The translations under genes were made by a program, and so were the position numbers. 60,289 bases of DNA from DATARH01 sp036008175 (GTDB lineage: Bacteria; Pseudomonadota; Alphaproteobacteria; ATCC43930; CGMCC-115725): assembly GCA_036008175.1 (NCBI GenBank), contig DASYOB010000102.1, positions 1 to 60,289 of the forward strand, given 5' to 3'. This document shows, one piece after another, positions 1 through 8,771 of this stretch (the stretch's first letter is position 1; every line of letters starts with the position of its first letter). Under the pieces are notes generated by a model. The model was not told the DNA's origin, did no database searches, and saw only the letters and a list, made by a program, of their open reading frames with translations.

Positions 1-285
1 GTTGTGACGGATACCGGTTGGGTCCGACAAACGGTCAACGCACTGCGGTTCCTGCTAGCGAGCGAAGTGCGGGTGTTCACCAGCTTCGAGGCTGCCGAGG
101 GTCGCGAGTGGATCGCCTCGCCAACCCCTGGCAGTGCTGAACTGACGCTCGCGGAGACTATTCCGCCGTTTCGAGCGCCGCTTCCGCCGCGTTTCGCTTT
201 GCCGTCTCGATCTCGGCGGCCTTTCTCTCGACCAGCTCGACGAGGTGATCGACAATATCGGCGTCCTTCAGCCGGTGGTCGGTGA
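1..285 (+). CDS. SpoIIAA-like (STAS/SEC14-type) protein, C-terminal part, 5' truncated by the window edge
   Basis: Only the last part of the gene is inside the window; the reading frame is open from base 1. The visible residues run VVTDTGWVRQTVNALR, then EVRVF and WIAS. This matches the closing segment of SpoIIAA-like proteins, where a strand (VV..), a helix containing W, the EVRVF strand and a final AxxWI helix end the domain. Members are small cytosolic proteins of about 120 residues with no established enzymatic role. The domain should end near residue 47, but the frame stays open to a TGA at 283-285, so about 45 extra residues are read antisense through the 3' end of ispG. The tail may be an artefact of a lost stop. 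The family call rests on pattern recognition over about 40 residues. Confidence 0.6.
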   Translation, partial: VVTDTGWVRQTVNALRFLLASEVRVFTSFEAAEGREWIASPTPGSAELTLAETIPPFRAPLPPRFALPSRSRRPFSRPARRGDRQYRRPSAGGR

Positions 286-1297
286 TGCCGCTGATATAGA
301 TCTGGTGGGTGTTGTTGCCGCCGCCGGTCAGTCCGATATCGGTCTCGCGCGCCTCGCCCGGCCCATTGACGACGCAGCCGATCACCGAGAGCGTCAGCGG
401 CGTCGTGATGTGGGCGAGCCGCTCCTCCAGCACCTCGACCGTCTTGATGACCTGAAATTGCTGGCGCGCGCAGGACGGACAGGAAATGACCGTGACGCCG
501 CGGCGCCGCAGGCCGAGCGATTTCAGCATGTCATATCCGACCTTGACCTCCTCGACCGGATCGGCCGACAGAGACACCCGGATCGTGTCGCCGATCCCCG
601 CCCATAACAGCATGCCGAGCCCGATCGACGACTTGACGGTCCCGGCGCGCAAGCCGCCCGCCTCGGTGATGCCGAGATGGAGCGGATAGTCGCAGGCTTC
701 GGCCAGCTGCTGATAGGCAGCGACGGCGAGGAACACGTCCGACGCCTTGCAGGAGATCTTGAACTCGAAGAAATCGTTGTCTTCGAGGATTTTGGCGTGA
801 GTGAGGGCGCTTTCGACCATCGCCTCGGGGCAGGGCTCGCCGTATTTCTCCAGCAAGTCGCGTTCGAGCGAGCCGGCATTGACCCCGATCCGCATCGAGC
901 AGCCGTGGTCCTTCGCTGCCTTGATTACCTCGCGCACCCGCTCGGCCGAGCCGATATTGCCGGGGTTGATGCGCAGGCAGGCAGCGCCGCTCTCGGCCGC
1001 CTCGATCGCCCGCTTGTAGTGGAAGTGGATGTCGGCGACGATCGGCACGTCGACTTGACGCACGATCTGCTTCAGCGCGAGCGCCGATTCCTGGTCCGGG
1101 CAGGAAACGCGGACGATATCGGCGCCGGCCCGCTCCAGCGCCTGCACCTGCTCGACGGTGGCCTTGACGTCGCTGGTCACCGTGTTGGTCATCGACTGAA
1201 CGGTGATCGGGGCGTCGCCGCCGACCGGCACCTTGCCGACATAGACCTTGCGGCAGGCGCGGCGGTGAATATCGCGATATGGCCGAACGCTCATCAT
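158..1297 (-). CDS. ispG: 4-hydroxy-3-methylbut-2-enyl diphosphate synthase (GcpE/IspG)
   Basis: IspG carries out the penultimate step of the MEP isoprenoid pathway, reducing MEcPP to HMBPP in the cytosol with a [4Fe-4S] cluster. The 379-residue product is a full-length bacterial IspG. The N-terminal TIM-barrel part has the family signatures SMTNT and CLRINPGNIG. The cluster ligands are visible as SCPSC near residues 273-276 and the Cys of VIGCVVNGPGE near 308, with the conserved Glu just after it. The start chosen is the first ATG of a TTG-ATG-ATG run, preceded by a GAGG ribosome-binding site. It lies 65 nt downstream of the RodZ-like gene on the same strand, a neighbourhood common in alphaproteobacteria. 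Its 3' end is overlapped convergently by the SpoIIAA-like frame. Confidence 0.97.
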   Translation of the reverse strand: MMSVRPYRDIHRRACRKVYVGKVPVGGDAPITVQSMTNTVTSDVKATVEQVQALERAGADIVRVSCPDQESALALKQIVRQVDVPIVADIHFHYKRAIEAAESGAACLRINPGNIGSAERVREVIKAAKDHGCSMRIGVNAGSLERDLLEKYGEPCPEAMVESALTHAKILEDNDFFEFKISCKASDVFLAVAAYQQLAEACDYPLHLGITEAGGLRAGTVKSSIGLGMLLWAGIGDTIRVSLSADPVEEVKVGYDMLKSLGLRRRGVTVISCPSCARQQFQVIKTVEVLEERLAHITTPLTLSVIGCVVNGPGEARETDIGLTGGGNNTHQIYISGITDHRLKDADIVDHLVELVERKAAEIETAKRNAAEAALETAE

Positions 1298-1362
1298 CAA
1301 CCTCGCGGATAAGGCTCGCTCGCCTTATAGAACGCTTCGGCTACCGAAAAAAGACCGCGGCG

Positions 1363-2574
1363 CTATCCGTGGACGGCGGTACCGGCGGCCAGCGAGTCCG
1401 GATCGAGGGCGACGTTGCGTCGCAACGTGCCGATAGGGCCGATCGGTGGCACCGGTTTGCCGTCCACCTCGACGGCGAGCGCGCCGGCGTTGCCGGTGCG
1501 CAGCGCGAGGCCAGTGCGGCCGGGCACGTGATAGACCTCCCCAGCCTTCAGCACTCGCGAAAAGACGATCGATTGATCAGAGGCGCGCACCTGGATCCAA
1601 CAATCGGCGAGTGCGCGAAGGGCAACCCGGGCATCGCCGCCGACCGCGCCGCCTGGCGTCGAACCGACGGATCCCGACGCGGGTATCGGCGTCGCCGTGG
1701 CCGACGCTGTCGAGGCTGCCGGTATCGCGACGGTCGGCTGGGCCGCGGGAGCAGCCGCCGGTGACGCGGGCGACGAGGGCGCAACCATCGGCGTCTGGGC
1801 AGGGGTGCTGCCGGGAAAGACAATGGGCTCGGACGGGCTGGCCCCGCCGGGTCGGGTTGCTGGCGGGGGTGCGGCTGGAGCGACTGCCGCCGGGTTCGCT
1901 GCAAGGCTAGGCAGGGATGAATCGGGAGCAGGGGTCCTCAGGTCAGGCCCGGGCCCCAGCGGGAGAGTCGGCTTCGGACCGGTCGGCGTATCGGCATCGG
2001 GACCCGGCGGCGATGCGGCGGCTTTGAACGCCGGCTGCTGCGCGGGAAGCGCCGGCGCGACGGTTTGTGCATCGGGCGCCCGGAGATCTGCGGGGACCGC
2101 GGCGACGCGCTCGGGACGGGCTCGCTCGTCGGTCGACAGGTAGTACCAGGTCCCGTATCCGCATACCGCTAGGATCAAGGCGATCAGCAGGATCGGCCCA
2201 CCGGGCAGGCTGCGTTCGCCAAGCGGCACCGGGAGCGTCAAATCCGGGCGGGCGTTGATTTCGGCGGTGTCGGCTTTGTAGCGGGCCAACACGCGGTCGC
2301 CATCGAGGCCGAGGTGTTCGGCATAGGCGCGCACGAAGCCCATCGCATAGGCCGGACCCGGAAGCTCCTCGATTCGACCTTGCTCGAGCGCCGCAAGATA
2401 GGCCGGTTTGATGCGCAGCGCCTCGCCGATGGGGTCAAGCTGCAGATCGAGCTGCTCGCGCCGAGCCCGCAATAGCTCGCCGATCGCCCGCGATCGCGGC
2501 GGCGGCTGGTATTCATCCTCTTCCGCCGTTTCGGTGAAAGGCGTCTTTATCCGCTGGAAAAGGCTCACGGGCAC
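1363..2574 (-). CDS. rodZ: RodZ-like protein: HTH domain, single membrane helix, DUF4115
   Basis: The 403-residue product has the RodZ layout. A cytoplasmic helix-turn-helix domain occupies roughly residues 28-95 (IGELLRARREQLDL, LPGPAYAMGFVRAYAEHLGL). One membrane helix follows near 127-147 (ILLIALILAVCGYG). A long Pro/Ala-rich periplasmic linker covers about 150-315, and a C-terminal DUF4115 domain about 318-400 (ALADCWIQVRASDQS, RTGLALRTGNAGAL). In rod-shaped bacteria RodZ links MreB filaments to the wall-synthesis machinery; in alphaproteobacteria the ortholog next to ispG is often annotated only as a DUF4115 protein, so the shape role is inferred. The start is GTG at 2574, and a second GTG six bases further in is equally possible. 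No other cell-shape gene is nearby. Confidence 0.85.
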   Translation of the reverse strand: MPVSLFQRIKTPFTETAEEDEYQPPPRSRAIGELLRARREQLDLQLDPIGEALRIKPAYLAALEQGRIEELPGPAYAMGFVRAYAEHLGLDGDRVLARYKADTAEINARPDLTLPVPLGERSLPGGPILLIALILAVCGYGTWYYLSTDERARPERVAAVPADLRAPDAQTVAPALPAQQPAFKAAASPPGPDADTPTGPKPTLPLGPGPDLRTPAPDSSLPSLAANPAAVAPAAPPPATRPGGASPSEPIVFPGSTPAQTPMVAPSSPASPAAAPAAQPTVAIPAASTASATATPIPASGSVGSTPGGAVGGDARVALRALADCWIQVRASDQSIVFSRVLKAGEVYHVPGRTGLALRTGNAGALAVEVDGKPVPPIGPIGTLRRNVALDPDSLAAGTAVHG

Positions 2575-2676
2575 ACTCTCGATGCGACCTCATTGTAAGG
2601 CAGCAGCCCCGCGGCTGTCGAATCGCGCTCGTTTAGAGGTCATCGCGGTAAGAGTGCTTGATCGCGCCAATCGGTC

Positions 2677-4998
2677 TCAGAGCGCGACCGCATGATCATG
2701 CGCGTAAGCGTCGACCCAGCGCCGCAAGGAATGATCTGCCCGCTCGGAGATATCGTCGATATAACGCGCGACGCCCGCCGCATCGAGGCTGCGGAGCATC
2801 GTCTTGACCGGCCCGATTGCATTGGCGGCCATGGAGAAGGTGCGGAAGCCAAGCGCAATCAGGACCATCGCCTCGATCGGGTCGCCGGCCATCTCGCCGC
2901 ACATGCTGAGCGGCGTACCCGCCTCGCGGCATTGCGCGATCACCTGGCGGAACAGGGCCAGCATAGGCGCCGATAACAGGTCGTAGCGATTGGCGATCCG
3001 CGGATTGCCGCGGTCGCAGGCGAACAGGAACTGGGCGAGGTCGTTGGTTCCGACCGACAGGAAATCGACGCGCTTGAGCAACGCCGGCAGCTGCCACAAC
3101 AGAGAAGGGACTTCGAGCATGACGCCGACCTTGATCGAGCGCGGCGGCTCGCGGCCCTCCTGCGCCGTGCGCGTCAGCTCCTTGTCGAGCAGCCGCCGCG
3201 CCTCCTCGAACTCGGCGACCTCGGCGATCATCGGGAATTTGACGAAAAGCTCGCGCCCCGCTGCGGCGCGCAGCAAGGCGCGCAACTGCTGCCGCAGCAT
3301 CGCCGGACGGTCGAGCCCGATGCGAATGGCCCGCCAGCCCATCGCCGGATTGTCTTCGGCGGCGTGAGCCAGGTAGGGGAGCACCTTGTCGCCCCCGATG
3401 TCGAGCGTGCGGAAGACAATCGGCCGGCCATTGGCTTGCTCGTAGACCCGCCGGTAGAAGGCGGTCTGGTCGGCGACATCGGGAAAGGCACTGCGCGTCA
3501 ACAGCGGAATTTCCGTGCGGAACAGCCCGATACCCTCCGCGCCGGTCGCGTGCAATTGCGCAAGATCGAGCAGCAACCCGGCATTGAGCAGCAGCTTGAT
3601 CTCGACGCCGTCACGGGTGACCGCCGCAGCATCGCGCAAGCTGTCGTAAAAGGCGCGCCGGCGCGTCCGGGCGGCGATCGCCGCCGCAACCGATTGCTGG
3701 ATGTCGGCGCGCGGCCGGATCAGCACCTGGCCGTGGTCGCCGTCGACGATAAGGATGTCTCCTGCCTCAATCTGACGTGTCGCCTCGGCAACCCGGCCAA
3801 CCACCGGGATATCGAAGGCGCGGGCGACAATGGCGACATGCGCGGTCGGCGAACCCTCCGCCAGCACGAGCCCTTTGATGCGCCGGTGCGCATAATCGAG
3901 CAGCTCGGCCGGCCCCATCGCATGGGCGACGACGATGAACTCGGCGGGCAACTCGGCGGCGCCGATGCCGGGCGACCGCCCCGCCAGGTACTGCAGCAGC
4001 CGATTGGCAAGGTCTTCCAGGTCAAACAGCCGTTCGCGGAGATACGGGTCGGTCACCTGCATCATCCGACTACGCGTTTCGCCCTGCACCTTCTGCACCG
4101 CGGCCTCGGCGGTGAGGCCGCTGCGCACTGCCTCGCTGATCCGTCCGACCCAACCACGATCGGCGGCAAACATGCGGTAGGTTTCGATAATGTCGCGGTG
4201 CTCGCCGGGACCTAGCCCCCGGCTGGCGTCGACCAGCTTGTCGATCGCGTCCTGCATTCTTGCGATCGCCTCGCGCAGGCGCTTCTGCTCGGCCGCGACG
4301 TCCTCGGCGATGACCTGACGAATGACTACTCTGGGTTCGTGCAATACCGCTGGCGCGATCGCCAGGCCGGGATTGAGGCGGATGCCGTCGAGCCGCACTG
4401 GCAGCGACACGCCGCCGCGGCTCTGCTCCATCTCGAGAGGGTTGACCAGCTCTCCGCTGGCGGCCAGCTCGGCGATGACCATCGCGATCGTCTGGAGGAC
4501 TTCGACCTCGTCCTCCGTATAGCGGCGCGGGGTACGGTTCTGTACGACCAGCACTCCCAGCACCCGCCCGCCGCGCAGGATCGGTACGCCCATCAGCGAG
4601 TGGTAGATCTCCTCACCGGTCTCTGGGCGAAAGGCGAAGTCCGCGTGCGATTGAGCGTCGGCGAGCGCCAACGGGCGGGCGCTCGCCGCGATCACCCCGA
4701 CGAGGCCTTCGCCGACGCGCAACCGCGTGCGGTGTACGGCCTCCGGTCGCAACCCCTCGGTCGCGAAGAGCTCAAGTACCTCGCCGGCGCGCATGACGTA
4801 GGCCGAGCAGACTTCCGCCACCAGCTCGGCGGCAACGTCTCGGACGATGCGGTCGAGCCTTTCCTGCGCGGTGCCCGATCCGGCCATGATTGCGCGCAGG
4901 CGGCGCAAGAGCCGGCGGTTCGCGGTGACATGCCGCACGGGCTCCGCCGGGGTGTTCCCCGAGGTGGCCGCCGGGGGGTTCACCACGACCTCGCTCAT
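2677..4998 (-). CDS. ptsP: PEP-protein phosphotransferase of the nitrogen PTS (enzyme I-Ntr)
   Basis: PtsP takes phosphate from PEP and passes it to NPr (PtsO), the first step of the regulatory nitrogen phosphotransferase system. The 773 residues show an N-terminal GAF domain (about 30-185), as in enzyme I-Ntr and unlike the sugar-PTS enzyme. Next come the PEP-utiliser N-terminal domain, the swivelling domain with the phospho-acceptor His in GSPTAHVAIVARA (near 385), and the C-terminal PEP-binding barrel with FLSVGTNDLAQ and the catalytic Cys in LSMCGEMAGDP. The ATG start overlaps the stop of the upstream nitronate monooxygenase-like gene by ATGA, so it is probably translated from the lysC mRNA. 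About 100 nt without a gene separates it from the RodZ-like gene. Confidence 0.96.
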   Translation of the reverse strand: MSEVVVNPPAATSGNTPAEPVRHVTANRRLLRRLRAIMAGSGTAQERLDRIVRDVAAELVAEVCSAYVMRAGEVLELFATEGLRPEAVHRTRLRVGEGLVGVIAASARPLALADAQSHADFAFRPETGEEIYHSLMGVPILRGGRVLGVLVVQNRTPRRYTEDEVEVLQTIAMVIAELAASGELVNPLEMEQSRGGVSLPVRLDGIRLNPGLAIAPAVLHEPRVVIRQVIAEDVAAEQKRLREAIARMQDAIDKLVDASRGLGPGEHRDIIETYRMFAADRGWVGRISEAVRSGLTAEAAVQKVQGETRSRMMQVTDPYLRERLFDLEDLANRLLQYLAGRSPGIGAAELPAEFIVVAHAMGPAELLDYAHRRIKGLVLAEGSPTAHVAIVARAFDIPVVGRVAEATRQIEAGDILIVDGDHGQVLIRPRADIQQSVAAAIAARTRRRAFYDSLRDAAAVTRDGVEIKLLLNAGLLLDLAQLHATGAEGIGLFRTEIPLLTRSAFPDVADQTAFYRRVYEQANGRPIVFRTLDIGGDKVLPYLAHAAEDNPAMGWRAIRIGLDRPAMLRQQLRALLRAAAGRELFVKFPMIAEVAEFEEARRLLDKELTRTAQEGREPPRSIKVGVMLEVPSLLWQLPALLKRVDFLSVGTNDLAQFLFACDRGNPRIANRYDLLSAPMLALFRQVIAQCREAGTPLSMCGEMAGDPIEAMVLIALGFRTFSMAANAIGPVKTMLRSLDAAGVARYIDDISERADHSLRRWVDAYAHDHAVAL

Positions 4999-6137
4999 CC
5001 GCTGCTTCCTCGGCCCCCCGCCGAGCCTTCGCGGAAGCGGCGCTCGCGGCCGGCAATGGCGGCGAGCGCCTGGCCCACGAGCTCCTCGAGGATCTCGGCC
5101 GTGCTCTGCTCGGCGCTGACCAGACCGACGCTCTGACCGGCCATAAGCGAGCCGGTTTCGACATCGCCGTCGATTACGGCTCGGCGCAACGCACCGGCCC
5201 AGAAATGCTCGATTTCGAGCTGCGCGTCTTTTTGCGAGACCTCGCCCCGGTTGAAGCGGTCGACTATCTCGCGCTGCACCTGGCGGAACCGCTCCGTCGC
5301 CGGGTTGGCAAGAGCGCGGACCGGGATGATCGGAAAGCGCGCATCGAGCTGCACGGACGGGATCGCGTCGCGTGCCGAGGCCCGGATAAACGCGCGCTTG
5401 AAGCTTGGATGCGCGATCGATTCATAGGCGCAGACGAACCGGGTTCCGAGCTGGACGCCGGACGCGCCCATTTCGAGGTAGGAGAGAATCGCCTCGCCGC
5501 GACCGATGCCGCCCGCCACGAATACCGGGACCTCTCCGATGTGCGGGAGCACCTCCTGCGCGAGCACGGCGGTCGAAACCGGTCCGATATGGCCGCCGGC
5601 CTCGCTTCCCTCGATCACGATTGCGTCCGCCCCGATGCGCACCAGCTTTTTCGCGAGTACCAGCGCCGGAGCGAAGCACAACACGCGAGTACTGCCGTCG
5701 CGGATCCGCTGGATCGCCGCCATGCTTGGAATCCCGCCGGCGAGCACGACATGGCCGACGCGCCTCGCGACACAGACATCGATCAGCTCGAACAGCTGCG
5801 GGTGCATCGTAATCAGATTGACCCCGAACGGACGCGCCGTCAGCGCTGCGGTAGCGGCGATCTCCCTGTCGAGCAGTTCGGGCAACATCGATCCCGAAGC
5901 GATCACGCCAAAGCCGCCCGCATTGGAAATCGCCGCGACGAGGTTGCGCTCCGACACCCAGGTCATTGCCCCGCCCATGATGGCAAGATCGGTGCCCAGG
6001 AATTTACGCCCGCGCGCCGACAGCCGGTCGAACTCGGTGCGGCGAGGATCGGGCCCAGCGCCGGCGGCGTTCACCGAGACGGCTTCGGCTTGCGGCTGAA
6101 TCTCCGCTTTCTTGGCCTCGGCCAGCCCCTCAATCAT
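4995..6137 (-). CDS. Nitronate monooxygenase / FabK-like FMN-dependent protein
   Basis: The product is 380 residues from the ATG at 6137, which overlaps the lysC stop by ATGA; a longer upstream frame exists but is only antisense and shadow coding. It has the flavin TIM-barrel fold of the NMO/FabK (2-nitropropane dioxygenase) family. Visible family motifs are IMGGAMTWVSERNLVAAIS near the N-terminus, HVVLAGGIPSM, the catalytic-region EGSEAGGHIGP and the phosphate-binding VFVAGGIGRGEA. Family members oxidise alkyl nitronates or reduce enoyl-ACP. The two activities cannot be separated from the sequence. Four-base overlaps on both sides place it inside a lysC-NMO-ptsP transcription unit, which is unexpected because lysC and ptsP are usually direct neighbours. 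Confidence 0.85.
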   Translation of the reverse strand: MIEGLAEAKKAEIQPQAEAVSVNAAGAGPDPRRTEFDRLSARGRKFLGTDLAIMGGAMTWVSERNLVAAISNAGGFGVIASGSMLPELLDREIAATAALTARPFGVNLITMHPQLFELIDVCVARRVGHVVLAGGIPSMAAIQRIRDGSTRVLCFAPALVLAKKLVRIGADAIVIEGSEAGGHIGPVSTAVLAQEVLPHIGEVPVFVAGGIGRGEAILSYLEMGASGVQLGTRFVCAYESIAHPSFKRAFIRASARDAIPSVQLDARFPIIPVRALANPATERFRQVQREIVDRFNRGEVSQKDAQLEIEHFWAGALRRAVIDGDVETGSLMAGQSVGLVSAEQSTAEILEELVGQALAAIAGRERRFREGSAGGRGSSG

Positions 6138-7354
6138 CCCGGCGCGTCGAGCCCATACGCCGTATGCAGCGCCCGCACCGCGAGTTCGGTGTATTCGGCG
6201 GCGATCAGGACGCTGACCTTGATCTCGGAGGTCGAGATCACCTGGATATTGATGCCCTTGTCGGCCAGCGTCTGGAACATTTGCTTGGCAACACCGGCAT
6301 GGCTGCGCATACCGACCCCGATGACCGAGATTTTCACGACGTTTGAGTCTGGTTGCAGTGACCCGAAACCCACCGTGCCGCGGCATTGTTCAAGAACCGC
6401 GACGGTGCGGTCGAGATCGCTGCGCGCCACCGTGAAGGTAAGATCGGTATGACCGTCCGCGGAGATGTTCTGAACGATCATGTCGACATTGATCGCGTTG
6501 TCGGCAAGCGGGCCGAATATGGCCGCGGCTATCCCTGGCCGGTCGGCCACCCGCTGCACGGTGATCTTGGCTTCGTCGCGGCTGTAGGCGATGCCGCTGA
6601 CGATCCGCTTTTCCACGATTTCGTCCTCATCGACCACGAGCGTTCCGGGCGCGTCGGTAAAGCTCGATAAAACCTGCAAGCGCACGCGATGGTTCATCGC
6701 CATCTCGACAGAGCGCGTCTGCAGCACCCGCGCGCCCTGAGATGCCATCTCAAGCATCTCCTCATAGGTGATTCTACTCAGCTTGCGCGCCTTGGCAACG
6801 ATACGCGGATCGGTCGTATAGACGCCATCGACATCCGTGAAGATGTCGCAGCGGTCGGCTTTGAGCGCGGCGGCGAGAGCAACGGCCGAGGTATCCGAGC
6901 CACCGCGGCCGAGAGTGGTGACGCGGCCGCGCGGGCCGATACCCTGGAAGCCCGCGACGACGGCGACCTGACCTTCAGCAAATCGGCGCTCGACCTCGGC
7001 GGTATGGACCGATTCGATGCTGGCCTTGCTGTGCACCCCATCGGTGCGGAGCGGGATCTGCCACCCGAGCCAGGATCGCGCATTGACGCCGAGGTCCTGC
7101 AATGCGAGCGCCATCAGCCCCGCGGTGACCTGCTCGCCGGAGGAGACAATGACGTCATACTCGCGGGCGTCGTGCAGCGGGCTCATCTGGCGCGCCCAGT
7201 CGATCAGCTGATTGGTCGTGCCGGCCATGGCGGAGACGACGACAGCGACCTCGTTTCCGGCCTCGACCGCGCGCTTCACCCGGCAGGCGGCATTCCGGAT
7301 GCGCTCCAAATCCGCCACCGACGTGCCGCCGAATTTCTGAACGATACGCGTCAT
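6134..7354 (-). CDS. lysC: Aspartate kinase
   Basis: LysC phosphorylates aspartate, the entry step to lysine, threonine, methionine and diaminopimelate. The 406-residue product starts at the ATG of MTRIVQKFGGTSV, which puts the KFGGTS nucleotide-binding motif at its standard N-terminal place; an upstream in-frame Met at 7450 gives 32 non-conserved residues. The kinase domain contains TTLGRGGSDTSAVALA and the aspartate-binding region TDVDGVYTTDPR. Two C-terminal ACT domains (about 265-400, with NINVDMIVQNIS-type and DKGINIQVIST strands) indicate feedback control by lysine and/or threonine. It is the first gene of the lysC-NMO-ptsP unit and is divergent from ubiG with 180 nt between them. Confidence 0.97.
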   Translation of the reverse strand: MTRIVQKFGGTSVADLERIRNAACRVKRAVEAGNEVAVVVSAMAGTTNQLIDWARQMSPLHDAREYDVIVSSGEQVTAGLMALALQDLGVNARSWLGWQIPLRTDGVHSKASIESVHTAEVERRFAEGQVAVVAGFQGIGPRGRVTTLGRGGSDTSAVALAAALKADRCDIFTDVDGVYTTDPRIVAKARKLSRITYEEMLEMASQGARVLQTRSVEMAMNHRVRLQVLSSFTDAPGTLVVDEDEIVEKRIVSGIAYSRDEAKITVQRVADRPGIAAAIFGPLADNAINVDMIVQNISADGHTDLTFTVARSDLDRTVAVLEQCRGTVGFGSLQPDSNVVKISVIGVGMRSHAGVAKQMFQTLADKGINIQVISTSEIKVSVLIAAEYTELAVRALHTAYGLDAPG

Positions 7355-7534
7355 GTTTCTCTCGTAATGCGCTCCCCGCCCGATCGCAACGCCTGGATCA
7401 GCGGTTGAGGTCCTGCTCGGTGCTCCGGTTGCCTCAGTCCGATCAGCCAACCCCGATCAGGTTGTCGCTGCGGCTGCCGCTCCGCATACTCGATTCCGGG
7501 ACCGGCGTCCCCTTGGTCGCGGAGAGCCGACAGA
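7355..7534. other. Divergent intergenic region between lysC and ubiG
   Basis: This 180-nt stretch must hold the promoters for lysC (leftward) and ubiG (rightward). No convincing -35/-10 pair, operator palindrome or small gene could be picked out by eye. Frames crossing it on the minus strand are continuations of ubiG antisense. Confidence 0.4.
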
Positions 7535-8275
7535 ATGAATGAAGACGGCGACACTGTAGACCGCGAGGATATCGAGCGCTTTGCCGCGCACAGCGCGAGC
7601 TGGTGGGACCCATCGGGCAGCTTTCGGCCGCTCCATCGGATAAACCCCGTCCGCATCGAATTCATCCGTCGCCACCTGCTCGCTCATTTCCGCCGCGACC
7701 CGCGCTCGCTGCGGCCGTTCGATGGCCTCACCCTCCTCGATATCGGCTGCGGCGGCGGTCTCGTCGCCGAGCCGATGGCGCGCCTCGGCTTCGCCGTGAC
7801 CGGCATTGACGCCGGCGCCGAGACAATCGCAACCGCCCGCGCCCACGCCGAGGCGAGCGGGGTTGCGGTCGATTACCGGGTCGCCACGGCCGAATCGTTG
7901 GCGCGCGCCGGCGAGCAGTTCGATGTCGCGCTCGCGCTCGAAATCGTCGAGCACGTGCCCGATCGCGATGCGTTCCTCGCCGCTCTCGGTCGTCTCGTCC
8001 GGTCGGGCGGCGCATTCATCGGCGCGACGTTGAACCGGACCGGCCCGGCATTTGCGCTGGCGATTGTCGGCGCCGAATACCTTCTCGGCTGGTTGCCGCG
8101 AGGCACGCATGACTGGAACCGGTTCGTGCGTCCCTCGGAATTTGTGCTGGGTTTGCGTCGCGGCGGCCTCGTGGCGACCGAGCTTGCCGGCCTCGGCTAC
8201 GATTTGCGGAATGGCAGATGGACCGAAACCACAGATTTGTCGGTCAATTATATGGTTGCGGCGGCGCGGCGATGA
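7535..8275 (+). CDS. ubiG: Ubiquinone biosynthesis O-methyltransferase
   Basis: UbiG performs both O-methylation steps of ubiquinone synthesis using SAM. The 246-residue length is typical. The N-terminal signature FAAHSASWWDPSGSFRPLHRINPVR is the hallmark of UbiG; the SAM-binding motif I is LLDIGCGGGLVAEPMARLG near residue 68. EIVEHVPD, and the membrane-interaction region near IVGAEYLLGWLPRGTHDWNRFV, complete the family pattern. The ATG start follows GAAT-type spacing with a weak ribosome-binding site. It is divergent from lysC, an arrangement frequent in alphaproteobacteria. The C-terminus ends 15 nt before the stop of the convergent DUF1178 gene. Confidence 0.96.
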   Translation: MNEDGDTVDREDIERFAAHSASWWDPSGSFRPLHRINPVRIEFIRRHLLAHFRRDPRSLRPFDGLTLLDIGCGGGLVAEPMARLGFAVTGIDAGAETIATARAHAEASGVAVDYRVATAESLARAGEQFDVALALEIVEHVPDRDAFLAALGRLVRSGGAFIGATLNRTGPAFALAIVGAEYLLGWLPRGTHDWNRFVRPSEFVLGLRRGGLVATELAGLGYDLRNGRWTETTDLSVNYMVAAARR

Positions 8276-8290
8276 TTCTGGCGGTAGGGA

Positions 8291-8701
8291 TCAGGCGTCG
8301 GTCTGAATCCAGGGGATGCGGCCGAACTCGATCCCCTCGTCCACAAGGGCCGCCGATTCATCGTTTGTCGCTTCGCCGTAAATCCCGTGCGGATCGACTT
8401 CGCCGTAATGGATGCGACGCGCTTCCTCGGCAAAGCGCTCGCCGACATAGTCGCAGTTCTGCTCGACCTGCTGGCGCATCGCCACGAGCATAGCGCGCAT
8501 CTGCGCCGGGGAGATCGGCGGCCCTTTGGCTTCGCGCGAGCGGCCGATATTCGGCGCCATCGGCGCCTTTTCGACCTTGCTGTCGCCGCAATGCGGACAG
8601 GCGACCTCGCCGGCCTGCTGCTGCGCCTCGAAAGTGCCGCCGTCGCGGAACCAAGCCTCGAACTGGTGCTCCGACGAGCAGCGCAACGTAAAGAGGATCA
8701 T
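8291..8701 (-). CDS. DUF1178 family protein
   Basis: This 136-residue cytosolic protein belongs to DUF1178, a family of unknown function widespread in alpha- and betaproteobacteria. The pattern is clear: MILFTLRCSSEHQFEAWFRD at the start, a zinc-ribbon-like ACPHCG knuckle near residues 34-39, and the closing segment EEARRIHYGEVDPHGIYGEA followed by FGRIPW. The paired cysteines (C8 and CPHC) suggest metal binding. It converges with ubiG and is divergent from the following methyltransferase with about 70 nt between starts. No function can be assigned from its neighbours. Confidence 0.93.
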   Translation of the reverse strand: MILFTLRCSSEHQFEAWFRDGGTFEAQQQAGEVACPHCGDSKVEKAPMAPNIGRSREAKGPPISPAQMRAMLVAMRQQVEQNCDYVGERFAEEARRIHYGEVDPHGIYGEATNDESAALVDEGIEFGRIPWIQTDA

Positions 8702-8771
8702 CGCACCGACCTCCTGACCCGCCTATGTAATATCAACCGGCACGCTTAGCAATTATCTGTCCAGAGTGCTA

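Noticed and set aside
677..1312. Long plus-strand frame of 211 codons
   Set aside because: It is antisense to ispG, Asp/Leu/Arg-rich with no family features; a shadow typical of high-GC sequence.
3364..4215. 283-codon plus-strand frame
   Set aside because: Fully antisense to ptsP, which is unmistakable; composition is the mirror of the real gene.
5205..6452. 415-codon plus-strand frame
   Set aside because: Antisense to the nitronate monooxygenase-like gene and lysC; no recognisable motif.
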